From the NCBI GenBank assembly GCA_021786455.1, contig JAJYNF010000238.1:1-7170 (forward strand): a DNA stretch of 7,170 nucleotides, read 5' to 3'. Below the pieces are notes generated by a model, which worked only from the letters and a program-made list of their open reading frames with translations, was not told where the DNA came from and made no database searches. The DNA is from Acidobacteriota bacterium. Lineage in GTDB: Bacteria; Acidobacteriota; Terriglobia; UBA7540. The first letter of the stretch is position 1, and each line of letters opens with the position of its first letter. Position numbers and translations under genes: made by a program. Positions 4,934-7,170 of the stretch are shown one piece after another.

Positions 4934-6469
4934 TCATTTCAGGCTGTCGAGGTAGGCGATTAATGCTTTCATGTCCTGCGGGCTAAGCTTAACAGGTGGC
5001 ATGCCGCCGGCGTTCATCTGGGGCAGGGGATGATGGAACAGGTGTTCCAACTGAGCAGGTGAGAATTTCTTTCCAATGCCGATGAGGCGCGGGGCGATGG
5101 CCGTTCCGACGCCGCCTTGGCCATGGCAGCCGAAGCACATGTGGGCTTCGAAAATTTTATGGCCTCGGGCGACGAGCGCTTGCTCGGCGGACGATGGCGC
5201 GGCGCTGGACATATAAAGAACCGATCGGTGGGGCAACGCGGCGCTGACCACCGGCGAAGCAGAAGTGGGCAGCGGGCCGAGCGCCTGGGGGACGAACGGC
5301 TGGCGCATGTAGGCTTCTTCTTCCCGGGCCTGCCGAGCCAGCTCGGCGGCAACGGCGGGGTCACGGGCGTCAGCCTGGTAGCTTCGCGCCCCTAGATAGA
5401 CCAGCCCGACGAAGACCACGCCAAAGGAAGCGACAGCCAGAGGACGCCGCCAAGGCCTCCGCTCCAAACGCCGATCATAGAACGGCAGGCCGGCAAACAG
5501 CACGGCCAGAATGAGCGGGATCACTAGAATGCCGACGATGCCGGCCGACCCGTGCCAGAACTTAAGCCACTCGAAGAATGAGCGGTAATACCACTCCGGG
5601 CGCGGAACGTAGAGAGTATCGGCAGGATTGGCGCGCGGGCCAAGCGGGGCCGGGTCAAAATATGCGAGCAAACCCAGGGCGCAGATCAGCACCAGCGTAA
5701 AGCTGAGGTCCATCAGCAGTTGGCGCGGGTAAAACGGCTCCGATGGCAGGCGCGGGCGGACCGAGCTTTCGCTGGCCGGCCCGGCGGCGCCAGCCTGACG
5801 AAACAAAAAAATGTGGAGGGCAACAAAGAGGAAAATCATCGCCGGAATGAAAAAAACGTGAAGCGCGAAGAAACGCGAAAGGGTGAGCGTGCCGAGCTGT
5901 GTTCCGCCGCGGAGGAACTCCTTGAGCGGCTGGCCGATGAGTGGGATTTCGCTCAAAATATTGGTGCCGACGGCGGTGGCGAAATAACTCTTTTCGTCCC
6001 AAGGCAGAAGGTAGCCGGTGAAAGCCATCCCGAGCACCAAGGCCAGAAGGACGCAGCCGGAAAGCCACAGTAGCTCGCGCCGGCCTTTGTACGAGCCAAA
6101 AAGAAACGTCTGCCCGATATGCAGCACCAGAATGACGATCATGGCGCTGGCTCCATAGACGTGCAGGCTGCGCAAAAATGAGCCGGCCGCTACGGCCTTG
6201 GTAATGTAGGCGACGGAGATGTGAGCGTGATCGGCGGACGGAACGTAATATAGCGAAAGAAAGATGCCGGTGATAACCTGCGAGATGAAGATGAACAACA
6301 GGCCAGAGCCGAAGATGTAAGCCCAGCGGGCGCCGCCCGGAATTGGCTCATCGAGGGCCTCGTGAAGAATCTTGCGCAGGCCAACACGGCGGTCGAACCA
6401 GTTAAAAAATCGGCCGTGAGGCTTCCCCGATGATCGGTCGTCAGGTTCCGGATTCATGGATGCCCTCAT
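4934..6469 (-). CDS. qcrB: Cytochrome b6-subunit IV-cytochrome c fusion of a Rieske/cytb complex
   Basis: The membrane core of a quinol:cytochrome oxidoreductase, in one 511-residue chain. The b6-like part (about 20-225) has four helices (about 49-75, 100-122, 133-153, 199-222) with haem ligands His103/His117 and His204/His219. The second pair is 15 apart, the b6f spacing; bc1 proteins have 14. SLPWD-like LLPWDEKSY follows helix C. A subunit-IV-like part (about 245-362) has PEWY (291-294), the quinol-oxidation-site motif, and three helices (253-270, 309-331, 342-361). A roughly 75-residue Ala/Pro-rich linker leads to a cytochrome c domain with CFGCH (Cys445, Cys448, His449) and probable Met490 in GGMPP. 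Seven helices with a cytoplasmic N-terminus place this haem in the periplasm, as needed. The position of Cys35 in plant or cyanobacterial b6, which binds haem ci, is Ile52 here. Its ATG overlaps the Rieske stop by four bases (ATGA); a second in-frame ATG four codons later is an alternative start. Bacillus has separate QcrB and QcrC (subunit IV plus cytochrome c); here all are joined. Confidence 0.93.
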   Translation of the reverse strand: MRASMNPEPDDRSSGKPHGRFFNWFDRRVGLRKILHEALDEPIPGGARWAYIFGSGLLFIFISQVITGIFLSLYYVPSADHAHISVAYITKAVAAGSFLRSLHVYGASAMIVILVLHIGQTFLFGSYKGRRELLWLSGCVLLALVLGMAFTGYLLPWDEKSYFATAVGTNILSEIPLIGQPLKEFLRGGTQLGTLTLSRFFALHVFFIPAMIFLFVALHIFLFRQAGAAGPASESSVRPRLPSEPFYPRQLLMDLSFTLVLICALGLLAYFDPAPLGPRANPADTLYVPRPEWYYRSFFEWLKFWHGSAGIVGILVIPLILAVLFAGLPFYDRRLERRPWRRPLAVASFGVVFVGLVYLGARSYQADARDPAVAAELARQAREEEAYMRQPFVPQALGPLPTSASPVVSAALPHRSVLYMSSAAPSSAEQALVARGHKIFEAHMCFGCHGQGGVGTAIAPRLIGIGKKFSPAQLEHLFHHPLPQMNAGGMPPVKLSPQDMKALIAYLDSLK

Positions 6470-7053
6470 CCCATGACTTCCTTGTACGGGACGAGCTCGC
6501 GGAAATATTCGTAGCGAACCAGCAAGTCACCGTCCAAGATTTTAACGGGCAGCGTGTCCATGCCACGAGGCGCGGGGCCAGAAATATGCGCGCCATCAGG
6601 GGCAAAAACGCTGCCGTGGCAAGGACAGAAAAATTTGCCTTCAGCGCCGTTCCAAGCGACTTCGCAGCCGAGATGCGGACAAATGGCTGAAAGCACCTCA
6701 ACTCCTCGGATGGCGCCTTTTCTGGAGCCTTTGGTGACGTAAACGACCTTGCTCGAAGCGGATTTGAGCCAGCCGTCCACGGAGGTGACCTTCACGGTCC
6801 GGCGCTGGGGAGCCTGGAGGGGCTGCAAGCCGCCGAAGGGGCCGAGGCTGGACCAGGAGGTTTTGCTCGTCTGAGCCAGAACGGGATAAATCGCAAATCG
6901 CACCAGCGGAATCGCCAGCGTCGCGCCAACCACCGCCGTGCCCACCGCAATGAGGACGGTGATGAACGATCGGCGGCCTGGAAATTCGGGTTGCTGCCCG
7001 CCACGCTCTCGTTGGTCTCCACCCGTCTGACCCCAGGTTTCAATCGGACTCAT
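6466..7053 (-). CDS. qcrA: Rieske iron-sulphur protein of the bc/b6-type complex
   Basis: Carries the high-potential 2Fe-2S cluster that takes the first electron from quinol at the cytochrome b and passes it to cytochrome c. Of 195 residues, 27-54 form a membrane anchor with a twin-arginine motif (GRRSFITVL), consistent with Tat export of the folded cluster protein. Cluster motifs are CPHLGC (Cys125, His127, Cys130) and CPCHGSVF (Cys143, Cys145, His146): ligands Cys125, His127, Cys143, His146, disulphide Cys130-Cys145. GPAPRG (159-164) is the conserved proline loop. The start is ATG 7053, directly behind AGGAGG; an in-frame TTG at 7071 would put the ribosome binding site inside the gene. It is the first gene of the visible pair and is coupled by a 4-base overlap to the cytochrome b/c fusion, its obligate partner. 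Confidence 0.95.
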   Translation of the reverse strand: MSPIETWGQTGGDQRERGGQQPEFPGRRSFITVLIAVGTAVVGATLAIPLVRFAIYPVLAQTSKTSWSSLGPFGGLQPLQAPQRRTVKVTSVDGWLKSASSKVVYVTKGSRKGAIRGVEVLSAICPHLGCEVAWNGAEGKFFCPCHGSVFAPDGAHISGPAPRGMDTLPVKILDGDLLVRYEYFRELVPYKEVMG

Positions 7054-7063
7054 AATTCCTCCT
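7054..7063 (-). promoter_or_regulatory. Ribosome binding site deciding the Rieske start
   Basis: AGGAGG at 7063-7058, four bases (AATT) before ATG 7053. It overlaps what would be codons 3-5 of a longer TTG-initiated frame, which is therefore rejected. Confidence 0.8.
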
Positions 7064-7076
7064 AGCGACAATCTTC

Positions 7077-7106
7077 ACAGTAACGCTCGCCGTGTAAGAC
7101 CGTCAA
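7077..7106 (-). promoter_or_regulatory. Possible sigma70-type promoter for the Rieske-cytochrome b operon
   Basis: On the minus strand TTGACG (7106-7101, five of six consensus bases) is followed after 18 bases by TACTGT (7082-7077, three of six). Transcription would start near 7070 and leave a short leader that just contains the ribosome binding site. The -10 is poor, and an upstream gene outside the window could instead carry the operon. Confidence 0.3.
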
Positions 7107-7170
7107 GGCTCATGGAGGGCGGGGCCCGCGGTCAACGCCGCCATCCTGCCGGAAGCCAGTGAATCAGGTC
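7107..7170. other. Right edge of window, content unresolved
   Basis: No gene can be supported. One minus-strand frame is open from the edge to a TGA at 7105-7103 and could be the last 20-odd codons of an upstream gene, but the stretch is too short to judge. Confidence 0.2.

Noticed and set aside
5655..6068. 137-codon alternative minus-strand frame within cytochrome b
   Set aside because: It shadows the true frame, which carries all haem ligands and the PEWY motif.
7054..7071. TTG start for the Rieske protein at 7071
   Set aside because: It would place the AGGAGG inside the coding sequence; ATG 7053 is correctly spaced from it.

Overview
The window is a GC-rich bacterial segment in which every confidently called gene lies on the minus strand, so it reads biologically from right to left. 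The core (about 7053 down to 1846) is an electron-transfer island: a Rieske iron-sulphur protein, a cytochrome b6/subunit IV/cytochrome c triple fusion, a GbsR/MarR-type regulator, an outer-membrane monohaem cytochrome fused to a beta-barrel porin (Cyc2-like), and a secreted cupredoxin-like protein. A strong hairpin plus T-tract closes this block. To its left is a separate penicillin-binding-type D-Ala-D-Ala carboxypeptidase with a C-terminal SPOR domain.

Layout by position. 7054-7170 is a leader with a possible sigma70 promoter. 7053-6466 (Rieske) and 6469-4934 (cytochrome b/c) overlap by 4 bases (ATGA) and are clearly translationally coupled. 4764-4933 is a control region with nested palindromes, one of them resembling a CRP/FNR-family site, and an inverted repeat just before the regulator start. 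The regulator (4763-4167), porin-cytochrome (4016-2679) and cupredoxin-like gene (2601-1846) follow in the same direction with gaps of 150 and 77 bases. 1562-1845 is an array of perfect hairpins. 1561-338 is the carboxypeptidase. 1-337 holds more palindromes and, at most, a short basic plus-strand ORF that ends exactly against the carboxypeptidase stop.

How the parts may work together (inference). The Rieske/b6-type complex would exchange electrons between the quinone pool and a periplasmic c-type haem tethered to the cytochrome b itself. The Cyc2-like protein puts a single c-type haem inside an outer-membrane barrel, the architecture used for extracellular Fe(II) oxidation in known iron oxidisers. 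The cupredoxin-like protein could shuttle electrons in the periplasm between them, and the GbsR-type protein could control the set. The sequence shows the architecture; it does not show the substrate. Iron oxidation is a hypothesis, not a call.

Organism: not identifiable with certainty. The b6-type (not bc1-type) complex with a fused cytochrome c, and hairpin-rich intergenic DNA, recall Acidobacteriota or similar deep phyla. The carboxypeptidase, from memory of the family, looks more like alphaproteobacterial SPOR-containing homologues, so either that gene was transferred or the host assignment is wrong.
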